Shown: positions 45,126 through 52,941 of the stretch, piece by piece | Layout: each line of letters begins with the position of its first letter | How positions within the stretch are numbered: the stretch's first letter is position 1 | Source: a bacterium | Lineage (GTDB): Bacteria; Bacillota; Clostridia; Christensenellales; CAG-138 | DNA length: 64,000 nt | Reading direction: 5' to 3' | NCBI GenBank assembly: GCA_022778545.1 | Contig: JALFDW010000033.1 | Span: 1 to 64,000 of the forward strand | Position numbers and translations under genes: made by a program | Notes under the pieces: generated by a model | Seen by the model: the letters and a program-made list of their open reading frames with translations, nothing else | Told to the model about the DNA's origin: nothing | Database searches by the model: none

Positions 45126-45360
45126 GGCGAATTGACAATTGAAAATTGACAATTGACAATGGATAATTGAAAATTGAGAATTGGGCGCGCCGCAGGCGCG
45201 CCTTTGCTGTGATGCCCCCTACACGCATAACCCTACCGAGAGGACACATGCAGGGGACGGCCTCCGGACGTCCCGCGAAATGAAACAAAGGCATCGTTTT
45301 CACCCATGCCCCGAAGGTGCGCCGCACCTTCAACAACATGTCCCCCATTCCCCGGAAAGG
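45126..45360. repeat. Intergenic repeat cluster 14 (B, C, D, E), partly inside a coding sequence
   Basis: A long heptamer array (45129-45181) abuts the M28 stop. A 9-bp hairpin (gggcgcgccgcaggcgcgcc) that may terminate M28 follows, then C (45237-45280), D (gaaggtgcgccgcaccttcaa) and a degraded E (ccccattccccggaaagggg). Blocks C to E are read through as the C-terminal tail of the minus-strand DUF6179 gene. Confidence 0.85.
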
Positions 45361-46222
45361 GGACAAACGAAGGAAACACCTCCGCGAGGCTGCCGCCCGC
45401 AAGCGCGGCGCGGATGCGCGGGACGAGCGCGTCCGCCGCGGCAAGCAGGTAGTTCTGCGCCGCAGGGCTCTTTATGGCAAGCGCATCGGAAACGGCATCA
45501 GCCGCTTCACGGAGCGCCGCATGGCATTGCTGAACGGAACAGGGCTGAAGCCGCGCCGCGATGCGTCTTTCTATTGCTTCCGGCACGGAGAGGCCGCGCA
45601 CATCTTCCCCCGCGAGCGCAAGGCCGAGCGCGTTTGCGGCGGCGGGGGCGTACAGATTGTTGATGCGGAACCGGTAATCCGGGCAGGCGCGGGTAAGCAG
45701 CGCGTCGAGGCGCTCCGGCGCGAACAGGCGCAGGAAATCGTTCTCGATGCAGAGCCGCGAAAGATATTCCGCCACATAATCCACGCCGAGGAGCGTTTCC
45801 GGCACGGGTTGGCAAAGCTGATAATCGATGTCGCAGGGGATCGCGTGGGCAAAAAAGCGCGCGTCATACCGCCCGAAAAACGTGCCGATGGAGGAGAGCG
45901 TCTCCCGGCAGGAAAGGCTTGCGACTTTCGGCAGGGAGAGCCGCGCGATCTGCCAGCGCCGCCTGCACGTGCGCACCGCTTCCTCCGTGCGCGCAACACC
46001 CGCTTCATAAAGCGGGAGGAGCGAGCCGTCCGGCAGCGCGGAAAGCGCCGGGCCAAGCGTATAGCACAGGGAACGCAGCAGCTCTTCCGCAAGCTCCTTC
46101 GGCAGGGAACTGCTTTCCTCTTTCGTGTAGCGCAGGGCGACGGTCTGCAGCAGCAGGAACAGGGCTTCCCATGGTGCTTCATGCTGCGCCGCGGGGGTGG
46201 TCAGGTCGGAATATGCGTTCAA
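45233..46222 (-). CDS. DUF6179-like protein with a repeat-encoded C-terminal tail
   Basis: 329 aa with a TTG start, AAAGGAG ten nt upstream. Residues 1 to about 285 are a helical, Leu/Ala/Arg-rich protein that I assign to DUF6179 from its pairing with the DUF6323 gene and general pattern; function unknown. The last 44 residues or so (FPGNGGHVVEGAAHLRG...FRGTSGGRPLH) are encoded by intergenic repeat blocks E, D and C, so the original 3' end was probably lost and the frame now ends in the repeat. The pair likely forms an operon with a 16-codon ORF between them. Confidence 0.65.
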   Translation of the reverse strand: MNAYSDLTTPAAQHEAPWEALFLLLQTVALRYTKEESSSLPKELAEELLRSLCYTLGPALSALPDGSLLPLYEAGVARTEEAVRTCRRRWQIARLSLPKVASLSCRETLSSIGTFFGRYDARFFAHAIPCDIDYQLCQPVPETLLGVDYVAEYLSRLCIENDFLRLFAPERLDALLTRACPDYRFRINNLYAPAAANALGLALAGEDVRGLSVPEAIERRIAARLQPCSVQQCHAALREAADAVSDALAIKSPAAQNYLLAAADALVPRIRAALAGGSLAEVFPSFVPFPGNGGHVVEGAAHLRGMGENDAFVSFRGTSGGRPLHVSSR

Positions 46223-46240
46223 GGCCGTGTTTCTCCTTTC

Positions 46241-46291
46241 TTAATCGTTTGCGTACTTATCATTGGCGTAAGGTTCGCGCGGGCGGCTCAT
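46241..46291 (-). CDS. Candidate 16-residue micro-ORF between the DUF genes
   Basis: ATG at 46291 overlaps the upstream DUF6323 stop (ATGA) and has a consensus AGGAGG five nt before it. The frame reads MSRPREPYANDKYAND and stops 18 nt before the TTG of the DUF6179 gene. It may be a real small peptide or a translation-coupling device. Coding evidence is only the ribosome site and the overlap. Confidence 0.35.
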   Translation of the reverse strand: MSRPREPYANDKYAND

Positions 46292-46767
46292 GCGTCCTCC
46301 TGCGGCAGGTCGAGCGTATCCGCTTCCGGTGCGGCATCACAGCCGCGCGCAACGCGCGCAAGCTCGGTGAGCACGGTCTCCTCCAGATATTCGAGTGAGC
46401 CGCCGGCGATCCCGTCGAACGCTTCGCGCATGGCAAGCAGGAGCGCGTCGTCCGAAATGCGCTCATGGGTCTCGCTTTTGCAGCGGTAAAACATCTCCTG
46501 CAAACGCGCGAGCGACTCCGCGTATTCCTCCTGAAAAAGGTAGGGCGAGTCCGCAAAGGCGGCGACGAGCTTCGGCAGGACGCCTTCTCCGAATTCCACG
46601 CGCCCCGTGTTTTGCAGCGCTTCGGTGCGGCTTTCCGCGAGCGCGTGCAGGTCGTTCATTGAGAGCGAAAGGCCATGGGGCGCGCTCTGTTCGTTCAGCC
46701 GCGCGAGCAGGGCAGGGGATGGGGAAAGTCCCTGCGCTGCTGCGATGTGCATCAGGTCAAACTGCAT
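46288..46767 (-). CDS. DUF6323-like protein
   Basis: 159 aa, acidic and helical. The stretch LNEQSAPHGLSLSMNDLHALAESRTEALQNTGRVEFGEGVLPKLVAAFADSPYLFQEEYAESLARLQEMFYRCKSE, with its RVEFG and FYxxK/RxE patterns, is how I recognise DUF6323, a clostridial family usually adjacent to DUF6179. No enzymatic motif is seen. It is the first gene of the set and divergent from the cheY-like gene. Role unknown. Confidence 0.7.
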   Translation of the reverse strand: MQFDLMHIAAAQGLSPSPALLARLNEQSAPHGLSLSMNDLHALAESRTEALQNTGRVEFGEGVLPKLVAAFADSPYLFQEEYAESLARLQEMFYRCKSETHERISDDALLLAMREAFDGIAGGSLEYLEETVLTELARVARGCDAAPEADTLDLPQEDA

Positions 46768-46819
46768 TAAAAATCACCTCACCATATTCTTTACACCATC
46801 CCGCCGGAGAGGACAAGCC

Positions 46820-46851
46820 TTGAATTTTGGCCTGTTTTGTGGTAATATAAT
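46820..46851 (+). promoter_or_regulatory. Promoter of the CheY-like gene
   Basis: TTGAAT, a 17-nt spacer and TAATAT, overlapping a TATAAT at 46846-46851, lie about 40 nt upstream of the start. Confidence 0.5.
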
Positions 46852-46887
46852 CATGCAAAATGATGCGAAAAACGTGAGGAAAGAACG

Positions 46888-47250
46888 ATGGCAAAGAGAA
46901 CTCTGATCTGTGACGATGCCGCTTTCATGCGGATGATGCTCAAGGACATCCTTTCAAAGGGCGGTTATGAAGTCGTGGGCGAGGCGCAAAACGGGCAGAG
47001 GGCCGTGGAACAGTATGCCGCGCTGAAGCCGGATTTTGTGATGATGGATACCGTGATGCCGGAGATGGATGGCGTTGCGGCGCTGCGCGAGATCCGCAAG
47101 CAGGATCCTGCCGCCTGCGTGATCCTATGCGCTGCCGACGGGGAAAAGAAAATGCTCATTGAAGCGGTTAAGCTTGGGGCGAAGGGCTACATTATGAAGC
47201 CGTACCGGGCGGCCACCGTGCTCGAGGAGCTCAAAAAAACGATCGGCTGA
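46888..47250 (+). CDS. Single-domain CheY-like response regulator
   Basis: 120 aa, a receiver domain only. Acidic pocket CDDAAFM near the N terminus, phospho-acceptor Asp in VMMDTVMPEMDG at about residue 54, Thr/Ser-position CAAD and Lys in YIMKPY at about 103 are conserved. The ribosome site is GAGGAAAGAACG. There is no output domain, and no histidine kinase, CheA or flagellar gene lies in the window, so its kinase and target are unknown. Confidence 0.9.
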   Translation: MAKRTLICDDAAFMRMMLKDILSKGGYEVVGEAQNGQRAVEQYAALKPDFVMMDTVMPEMDGVAALREIRKQDPAACVILCAADGEKKMLIEAVKLGAKGYIMKPYRAATVLEELKKTIG

Positions 47251-47288
47251 CGGCGGGCGGCATCAGAACGACACCATATATCATTTAG

Positions 47289-47328
47289 AAAAGGGAAAAA
47301 CCCGTGCGGACACAGGCTTTTCCCTTTT
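47289..47328. terminator. Bidirectional terminator between cheY-like and phosphorylase genes
   Basis: AAAAGGGAAAA and TTTTCCCTTTT form an 11-bp stem with A and T runs on both sides. It serves the two convergent genes. Confidence 0.8.
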
Positions 47329-47358
47329 GTGTTCCCTTGCTGCTGTGCTATAATGAAC

Positions 47359-48099
47359 TCAGCGGTAAAGGGCGGCAAACGCTTCAAGCGCCACGCGGAT
47401 CTCGTTTTCTTCGCCGCGCATGGCGAGCGTCGCGCCGTCCACATAATCCCCGATGGCGGAGGCCGTGTTCTCCTTTTCTTCAAAGGCGACCACGTTGTTG
47501 AGGATGGAGGCTGTTTTTACCCCGCGCAGCGCGCCGATGGTGAAGAGCGCGGCGGTCTCCATGTCGCTGCCGAGCACGCCTGCATGGTGCCAGTAAGCGT
47601 CCCGCTCGGCCTCATGGTCGGTATAAAAGCTGTCATGGCTGCGGGCGATGCCCGTGTGGTACGGCGCACCGAGCGATTTCGCCGCTTCGACGCAGGCGAA
47701 CAGCAGCTCCGTGTCCGGTACGGCGGGGAAGATCTGGTCCACATATGTCTTTGAGGCGCCGTCATCGCGCACCGCGCCGGAAACGAGGATGAGATCCCCG
47801 AGCCGCACCTTCGGCTGCAAAGCGCCGCAGCTGCCGATGCGGATCATGGCGGTGACGCCGATGTTGCGGAGCTCCTCCACGGCGATGCCCGCGCTCGCGC
47901 CGCCGATGCCTGTGGAGACGGCGAGCACGGGAACTCCGCGGTATTCGCCCACAAGGCTCCGGTATTCCCGGTTGTAGGCCAGCTCGCGCACGTTCTCAAG
48001 GAACGGGGCGATGCGGTCGAGCCGTGCCGGGTCGCCCGGGAGAAGGGCGCAGCGCGCGCCCGCGGTTTCATCCAAACGGATATGCGGTTGCAGACTCAT
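47359..48099 (-). CDS. udp: Nucleoside phosphorylase (uridine phosphorylase type)
   Basis: 246 aa, NP-I family. CALLPGDPARLDRIAPFL (phosphate binding), VSTGIGGASAGIAVEELRNIG, IRIGSCGALQ and GSDMETAALF are the hallmark motifs. The enzyme splits nucleosides with phosphate to base and (deoxy)ribose-1-phosphate in the cytoplasm. Uridine preference is inferred from the overall pattern and is not certain. The gene is divergent from a ribokinase-family gene, consistent with nucleoside or ribose salvage. Confidence 0.86.
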   Translation of the reverse strand: MSLQPHIRLDETAGARCALLPGDPARLDRIAPFLENVRELAYNREYRSLVGEYRGVPVLAVSTGIGGASAGIAVEELRNIGVTAMIRIGSCGALQPKVRLGDLILVSGAVRDDGASKTYVDQIFPAVPDTELLFACVEAAKSLGAPYHTGIARSHDSFYTDHEAERDAYWHHAGVLGSDMETAALFTIGALRGVKTASILNNVVAFEEKENTASAIGDYVDGATLAMRGEENEIRVALEAFAALYR

Positions 48100-48140
48100 A
48101 ACAAAATACCTGCCCTTTCACTTGTTTTTCTGCTGATTAC

Positions 48141-48169
48141 AGCATACAGGAAAAAGCGGCTTGAATCAA
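48141..48169 (-). promoter_or_regulatory. Promoter of the nucleoside phosphorylase gene
   Basis: On the minus strand TTGATT (48164-48169), a 17-nt spacer and TATGCT (48141-48146) lie 42 nt upstream of the start codon. Confidence 0.5.
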
Positions 48170-48188
48170 TCATGCAAAGGAGTTTCTT

Positions 48189-49127
48189 ATGCGCATTTTG
48201 AACTTTGGCTCGCTCAATATCGACTATGTGTATGCCGTGGACGCGTTCCTGCGCCCCGGCGAAACGAAGGCCGCCGCAAACCTGATGATCAACTGCGGCG
48301 GCAAGGGGCTGAACCAGTCCATCGCGGCGGCAAAGGCGGGCAATTCCGTCTGGCATGCGGGGCTTCTTGGCGATGCGGCCGGCATGCTGCGCGACAAGCT
48401 TGTGGAAAACGGCGTGGATGTGGGCCTGCTCATGCCCACGGCACAGCCGGCGGGCCATGCGATCATCCAGGTGGATGAAAGCGGGCAGAACTGCATCCTG
48501 CTTTACGGCGGCACGAACCGCATGCTCACAAAGGAGCTTGTGGACAATGCGTTCGACGTGTTTACGGCGGAGGAAAAGAGCGGCCTTGTGCTTCTGCAGA
48601 ACGAGACGAACCTCGTGCCCTATATCATCGAGCAGGCGGCGGCCCGCGGGCTTTCCGTGGCGCTCAATGCCGCGCCGATGGATGCTTCCGTGAAGGATTA
48701 CCCGCTCGATAAGCTCACCTGGCTCATCGTGAACGAGGTGGAGGGCGGCGCGCTTGCGGGCACAGAGGATGAGGACGCCATCCTGCCGGCGCTGCATGAA
48801 AAATATCCCCATTGCGGCGTGTTGCTGACGCTCGGCGCACACGGCGCGCGCTGCATGGAGGCGAACGGCCGCGTGACGCGCTGCGGGAGCTACCGTGTCC
48901 GCGCCGTGGATACCACCGCCGCGGGCGATACGTTCACGGGCTATTTCCTGTATGGCATGCTGCACGGGCTTTCCGTGCCGGAGACGCTCCGCCTCGCGAC
49001 AACGGCTTCCGCACTTTGCGTGGGCAGGCCGGGCGCCGCGGATTCCGTGCCGGAAAAGGCGGAGGTGGACGCGGTGCGCAGGGAGGAGCGGTTCGGCGCG
49101 CTCCTTGTGAGCACGGAGGAGGCGTGA
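48189..49127 (+). CDS. rbsK: PfkB-family carbohydrate kinase, ribokinase-like
   Basis: 312 aa. Substrate-binding NIDYVYAVDAFLRPGET and CGGKGLNQSIAAAKAG near the N terminus and the catalytic/anion-hole motif VDTTAAGDTFTGYFLYG at about residue 240 match ribokinase best. It phosphorylates ribose or a similar sugar with ATP. The ribosome site is AAAGGAG. It is divergent from the nucleoside phosphorylase and followed 6 nt later by a flavodoxin-fold gene. The exact sugar is not proved. Confidence 0.85.
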   Translation: MRILNFGSLNIDYVYAVDAFLRPGETKAAANLMINCGGKGLNQSIAAAKAGNSVWHAGLLGDAAGMLRDKLVENGVDVGLLMPTAQPAGHAIIQVDESGQNCILLYGGTNRMLTKELVDNAFDVFTAEEKSGLVLLQNETNLVPYIIEQAAARGLSVALNAAPMDASVKDYPLDKLTWLIVNEVEGGALAGTEDEDAILPALHEKYPHCGVLLTLGAHGARCMEANGRVTRCGSYRVRAVDTTAAGDTFTGYFLYGMLHGLSVPETLRLATTASALCVGRPGAADSVPEKAEVDAVRREERFGALLVSTEEA

Positions 49128-49133
49128 CGCATC

Positions 49134-49724
49134 ATGAAGAACGTTCTTTTTGTGGATTGCTGCATCCGGCGGGAGCTTTCCCGCACGAAGGCGCTTGCGG
49201 AAGCTGCGCTCGCCGTGCTCGAAGCGCGGGAGGATGTTTCCGTCACAAGGCTCTGCCTGATGGACGAGCCGCTTCAGTATTTTTCGGAGGGCTTCTTCGC
49301 CCAGCGGGAGCGCCTGCTTGCCGCCGGGGAGCGGGAACACCCCCGTTTCCGCTATGCGCACCAGTTCGCGGCGGCGGATGCGATCGTGATCGCGGCGCCG
49401 TTCTGGGATCTTGCGTTCCCGGCGCTGCTGAAGGTCTACATTGAAAACGTGAGCGTGGAGGGCATCACCTTCGGCTGCAACGAGAGCGGGTGCTTCGGCA
49501 CCTGCCGGGCGGAGCGGATGCTGTTTCTGACCACGCGGGGCGGCAGCTACGACGGCGCGCCGGACGAGATGGGGGCGCGCTACCTTGCGGCGCTTTGCGG
49601 CTTCTTCGGCATCCCGCAGTTCGACTGTGTGGCGGCGGACGGGCTTGACCTCGGCACACGCCTGCCGGAGGAGATCCTCGCGGAGGCGAAGGCGAAGGCG
49701 GCTGCGCTGGCCGAGACGCTGTGA
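49134..49724 (+). CDS. Flavodoxin-fold NAD(P)H oxidoreductase (azoreductase/NQO-like)
   Basis: 196 aa of the Flavodoxin_2 type. VDCCIRRELSRTKALAEA replaces the usual SPR-S-S FMN-phosphate loop, while APFWDLAFPALLKVYIENVSVEGITFG and FLTTRGGSYDG are typical for AzoR/MdaB relatives. It should reduce quinones or azo compounds with FMN. It lies 6 nt after the kinase gene on the same transcript. The extra cysteines near the N terminus (DCCIR) are unusual for the family. Confidence 0.8.
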   Translation: MKNVLFVDCCIRRELSRTKALAEAALAVLEAREDVSVTRLCLMDEPLQYFSEGFFAQRERLLAAGEREHPRFRYAHQFAAADAIVIAAPFWDLAFPALLKVYIENVSVEGITFGCNESGCFGTCRAERMLFLTTRGGSYDGAPDEMGARYLAALCGFFGIPQFDCVAADGLDLGTRLPEEILAEAKAKAAALAETL

Positions 49725-49734
49725 GCGGGGAAAG

Positions 49735-49985
49735 GGGAATGGCGAAGCCCTCTCCGTCAGCGCTGCGCGCTGCCACCTCTCCCGAGGGGAGAGGCAAGAG
49801 CGCTCCAATGTGGGTGCGGGTGGGAACGAGGCTTGGCTCCCCCTTCGGGGGAGCTGTCACCGCAGGTGACTGAGAGGGCATAGCAACGGCATCATGATTT
49901 ACCTGCGCCGTGAAGGTGCGCCGCACCTTCAACAGCGTGCCCCCTTCCCCGGGGAAGGGGGTAAGGGGGATGGGGTGCTCCCCCA
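49735..49985. repeat. Intergenic repeat cluster 15 (F, G, D, E)
   Basis: Reverse F (ccctctccgtcagcgctgcgcgctgccacctctcccgaggggagaggc), G (ggctcccccttcgggggagctgtcaccgcaggtgactgagaggg), D (gtgaaggtgcgccgcaccttcaa) and E (cccccttccccggggaagggggtaagggggatggggtg). No gene; ends 40 nt before the dehydrogenase start. Confidence 0.87.
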
Positions 49986-50023
49986 ACACAAATAAAATCC
50001 TACCGAAAGGAAGCGAAGCATAA

Positions 50024-51079
50024 ATGGAAACCATGAAAGCACTTGTGTGGAAAGAAAAAGGAAAAGTCGAGCTGTGTGACCGCCCCATGCCGAAGATTCA
50101 GGACCCGCGGGACGCGATCGTGCGCGTGACGCGGGCGAGCATCTGCTCGAGCGATCTGCATATCATTCACGGCACGGTGCCGCGCGCGAAGGAAGGCGTG
50201 GTGCTCGGGCACGAGTTCGTGGGTGAGGTTGTGGAAACGGGCAGCGCGGTGCGGCATTTCAAGGCCGGCGACCGGGTGGCCGTGAACGTGGAGAGCTTCT
50301 GCGGCGAATGCTTCTTCTGCCGCCGGGGCTTTGTGAACAACTGCGTGGAGGGCGGCTGGGAGCTTGGCTGCCGGATCGATGGCGGGCAGGCGGAATATGT
50401 GCGCGTGCCGACGGCGGATCAGAGCTTTACGCGCATCCCGGAAGGCGTTTCGGATGAGGACGCGCTCTTTGTGGGCGATGTGCTTGCGACGGGGTACTGG
50501 GCGGCGCAGATCGGCGAGATTGCGCCCGCATCCACCCTGCTCGTGCTCGGTGCGGGGCCGACGGGCCTCTGCACGATGATGAGCGCGCGGCTGTATAGCC
50601 CGGCGACGATCATCGCCGTGGATGTGAACGATGAGCGCCTTGCCCTTGCGAAAGCGAAGGGGCTTTGCGACGTGACACTTGACCCGAGGAAGGATGATGT
50701 GCTTGCCGCCGTGCGGGAGCTGACCGATGGCCGCGGTGCGGACCGGGTGTTCGAGGTTGCCGGCGCGAAGAACACGTTCGAGCTTGCCTGGCAGGCCGCG
50801 CGGCCGAACGCGATCGTCGTGGTCGTGGCGCTGTACGCGGAGGCGCAGTCCATCCCGCTGCACCTGATGTACGGCAAAAACCTCACCTTCAAGACCGGCG
50901 GCGTGGATGCGAACGCCTGCGGCGACATCATGAAGCTCATCGAGACGAAGCGGCTTGACACGAGCCTCATGATCACCCACCGCGCGCCGCTCAACGACAT
51001 CCTCAAGGGCTACGACATCTTCGGCAACCAGAAGGACGGCTGCATCAAGTGGGTCGTCACGCCCTACGAAAGGAACTGA
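50024..51079 (+). CDS. Zinc-dependent medium-chain alcohol dehydrogenase
   Basis: 351 aa. Catalytic zinc ligands lie in ASICSSDLHIIHG and GHEFVGEV, and the structural zinc site is CGECFFCRRGFVNNC. The NAD(P) Rossmann loop LVLGAGPTGLCTM is at about residue 172. The pattern resembles alcohol/threonine/sorbitol dehydrogenases of the MDR family. A ribosome site (AAAGGAAG) precedes the first ATG; a second Met three codons later is possible. It is a single gene ended by a hairpin. Substrate unknown. Confidence 0.9.
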   Translation: METMKALVWKEKGKVELCDRPMPKIQDPRDAIVRVTRASICSSDLHIIHGTVPRAKEGVVLGHEFVGEVVETGSAVRHFKAGDRVAVNVESFCGECFFCRRGFVNNCVEGGWELGCRIDGGQAEYVRVPTADQSFTRIPEGVSDEDALFVGDVLATGYWAAQIGEIAPASTLLVLGAGPTGLCTMMSARLYSPATIIAVDVNDERLALAKAKGLCDVTLDPRKDDVLAAVRELTDGRGADRVFEVAGAKNTFELAWQAARPNAIVVVVALYAEAQSIPLHLMYGKNLTFKTGGVDANACGDIMKLIETKRLDTSLMITHRAPLNDILKGYDIFGNQKDGCIKWVVTPYERN

Positions 51080-51103
51080 CGGACGAAACAGGCAGAAAAT
51101 AAA

Positions 51104-51130
51104 GGGCGCGCCAACGGCGCGTCCTTCATT
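51104..51130 (+). terminator. Terminator after the dehydrogenase gene
   Basis: GGGCGCGCC-aac-GGCGCGTCC followed by ttcatt, 24 nt after the stop codon. Confidence 0.6.
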
Positions 51131-51139
51131 CTGTCGAAA

Positions 51140-51175
51140 AATATTCTGCCGAAAAGTGAAGAATCCACTTTTTCG
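51140..51175 (-). terminator. Terminator of the CorC/CNNM gene
   Basis: CGAAAAGTG and CACTTTTTCG form a 9-bp stem around aagaatc just beyond the minus-strand stop at 51181. A T-containing tail follows on that strand. Confidence 0.5.
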
Positions 51176-51180
51176 ACCGT

Positions 51181-52497
51181 TTATTCACTTTCCTCTTCCG
51201 CCTTTGGCGCGAGCGGCCGCACGATGATCTCCCGCACGCGCTTGCTGTCCGCCTTTGTGACCTCCACGGAGAAACTGTCGTCATAGAGCAGTGTGTCGCC
51301 CGCGTTCGGGATGTCCCCGAACTGCTCCACGACCCAGCCGCCCACCGTGGCGGATTCCGTCTCGATGTCCGTATCAAACAGCCGCTCCAGCTTTTCGATC
51401 TCGGCACGGCAGTTGACGCGCCAGGCGTTTTCGCCCGCGGGGAGGATCTCCTCCTCTACATCCTCATCGTCGAACTCGCCGACGATCTGCACAAGCAGGT
51501 CGCTCATCGTCACGATGCCGTGGGTTCCGCCGTATTCATCCAGCACCACGGCGAAGTTGTTGCGGTTCTTCTTCATGTTGCGGAAGAGAATGTCCGCCTT
51601 CATGCTCTCCGGCACGAAAACGGCTGCGCGCACGGCTTCCTTCATCACGTTCTCCCGGGAAAGGTCGGTAAGGCGCAGGTAGATCTTCGCGTTGAGCACG
51701 CCGGTGATGTTGTCGATGCTGTCCTCGCAGATGGGGTAGAAGGAATAGGATGTGTTCTTGATGGTCCTGTCCCATTCCTCCATGGATTCGTCGCTCCAGA
51801 GGAAGGCGATCTCCGTGCGGTGCGTCACGATCTCGCCGACGGTCAGGTCGTCGAACTCGAACACGTTCTGGATCATCTCGCTCTCCTCGGAATCGATCAC
51901 GCCTTTTTCGCTGCCGCTGTCCACAAGCATGCGGATCTCCTCCTCGGAGACCTCGTTGTCCTCCGCGTTGGGGTCGATGCCAAGGAGGCGCAGAAGCCCG
52001 TTGGTGGAGACGGTAAGGAGCCACACGATGGGCGCAAACAGCTTCGAGATGAACGTGATGAGCCCGGAGAGCGCAAGGCTCAGGGACTCCGCCTTTTTCA
52101 TCGCAAGGCGTTTGGGCACAAGCTCGCCGAACACCAGCGTGAAATAGGAGAGGATCAGCGTGATGAGCACCACGGAAACTGAATTGAGCGTTTTTGCGGG
52201 GATGCTCACGCCGAGGCCCACGAGCCATTCCGTGAGCAGGGAGGCAAAATTGTCCGCCGCGAACGCGCTGCCGAGGAAGCCCGAAAGCGTGATGGCGACC
52301 TGGATCGTCGCAAGGAAGCGGGCGGGCTGGCAGGTGAGCCGCAGCAGGCGGAGCGCGCGCTTGTTGCCCTCCGCCGAGAGCTTTTCAAGCTTTGCGCCGT
52401 TGAAAGAGAGCACGGCGATCTCCGCGCAGGCGAACACCGCGTTGAGCATGATGAGCGCGACCTGCAAAAGAAGTTGGCCAACTATGTTTTCATCCAT
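51181..52497 (-). CDS. CNNM/CorC-family (hemolysin C-like) transporter-associated protein
   Basis: 438 aa. An N-terminal DUF21/CNNM membrane domain of three to four helices (about 5-185, with AEIAVLSFNGAKLEKLSAEGN and LILSYFTLVFGELVPKRLA) is followed by two CBS domains (about 205-325, including MEEWDRTIKNTSYSFYPI and NNFAVVLDEYGGTHGIVTMSDLL) and a CorC_HlyC C-terminal domain (AEIEKLERLFDTD...TVGGWVVEQFGDIPNAGD). Such proteins act in Mg2+ or other cation export and resistance. The start has AGGAG thirteen nt upstream, and the gene has an unusually long AT-rich 5' region. Confidence 0.93.
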   Translation of the reverse strand: MDENIVGQLLLQVALIMLNAVFACAEIAVLSFNGAKLEKLSAEGNKRALRLLRLTCQPARFLATIQVAITLSGFLGSAFAADNFASLLTEWLVGLGVSIPAKTLNSVSVVLITLILSYFTLVFGELVPKRLAMKKAESLSLALSGLITFISKLFAPIVWLLTVSTNGLLRLLGIDPNAEDNEVSEEEIRMLVDSGSEKGVIDSEESEMIQNVFEFDDLTVGEIVTHRTEIAFLWSDESMEEWDRTIKNTSYSFYPICEDSIDNITGVLNAKIYLRLTDLSRENVMKEAVRAAVFVPESMKADILFRNMKKNRNNFAVVLDEYGGTHGIVTMSDLLVQIVGEFDDEDVEEEILPAGENAWRVNCRAEIEKLERLFDTDIETESATVGGWVVEQFGDIPNAGDTLLYDDSFSVEVTKADSKRVREIIVRPLAPKAEEESE

Positions 52498-52941
52498 GTT
52501 ATATACAATACTCCTGTTTCAAATAAAATATCAAAAGCAAAATCTAAAGGAAAAGCGCCGGGGAAGCACGCGCTCAGCAGCGGAGCGGGTGAGGAAACCG
52601 GTGCCAAAACAGCACAAAAAAAGCACAACCTGCCGCTTCCGGAAAAGCGCAAGTCATACCCCCGTTCTGCATATGTGGCGCAATCCTGCCGGGATTGTCG
52701 CTACTGTCGCCGTCGTCCATGAGAAAGCATACACCTCTTTGTTACAGTCAGTATTGCAATAATATAATAAAGTCACGGCTGCTGTCAAGCGGCGCATTTT
52801 ATCGAAGAAACACGCCGGTGCGAGGACACATGAAGCAGCGCTGCATTTTCTGCCGGATTTTATAAGTTTTTGCACTTTGGAGCAAAAAGTTGAATTTTTG
52901 AAAAGTTTATGCTGCGCTATTGGCGTAAGGAGGTGCGGAAC
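52498..52941. other. 440-bp divergent intergenic region without a recognised gene
   Basis: It separates the CorC gene (minus) from the AAA ATPase (plus). None of the palindromic repeat blocks occurs here, unlike most gaps of this size. A plus-strand promoter candidate TTGTTA-18 nt-TATAAT lies at 52739-52768. On the minus strand the 300 nt before corC contain several small inverted repeats, such as ccgcttccggaaaagcg, and a 47-codon ORF (MDDGDSSDNPGR...) without ribosome-site support. A structured leader is possible; I cannot name a riboswitch class. Confidence 0.4.

Noticed and set aside
52474-52722. 82-aa plus-strand ORF upstream of the AAA ATPase
   Set aside because: It begins inside corC, has no ribosome site and no recognisable motif.
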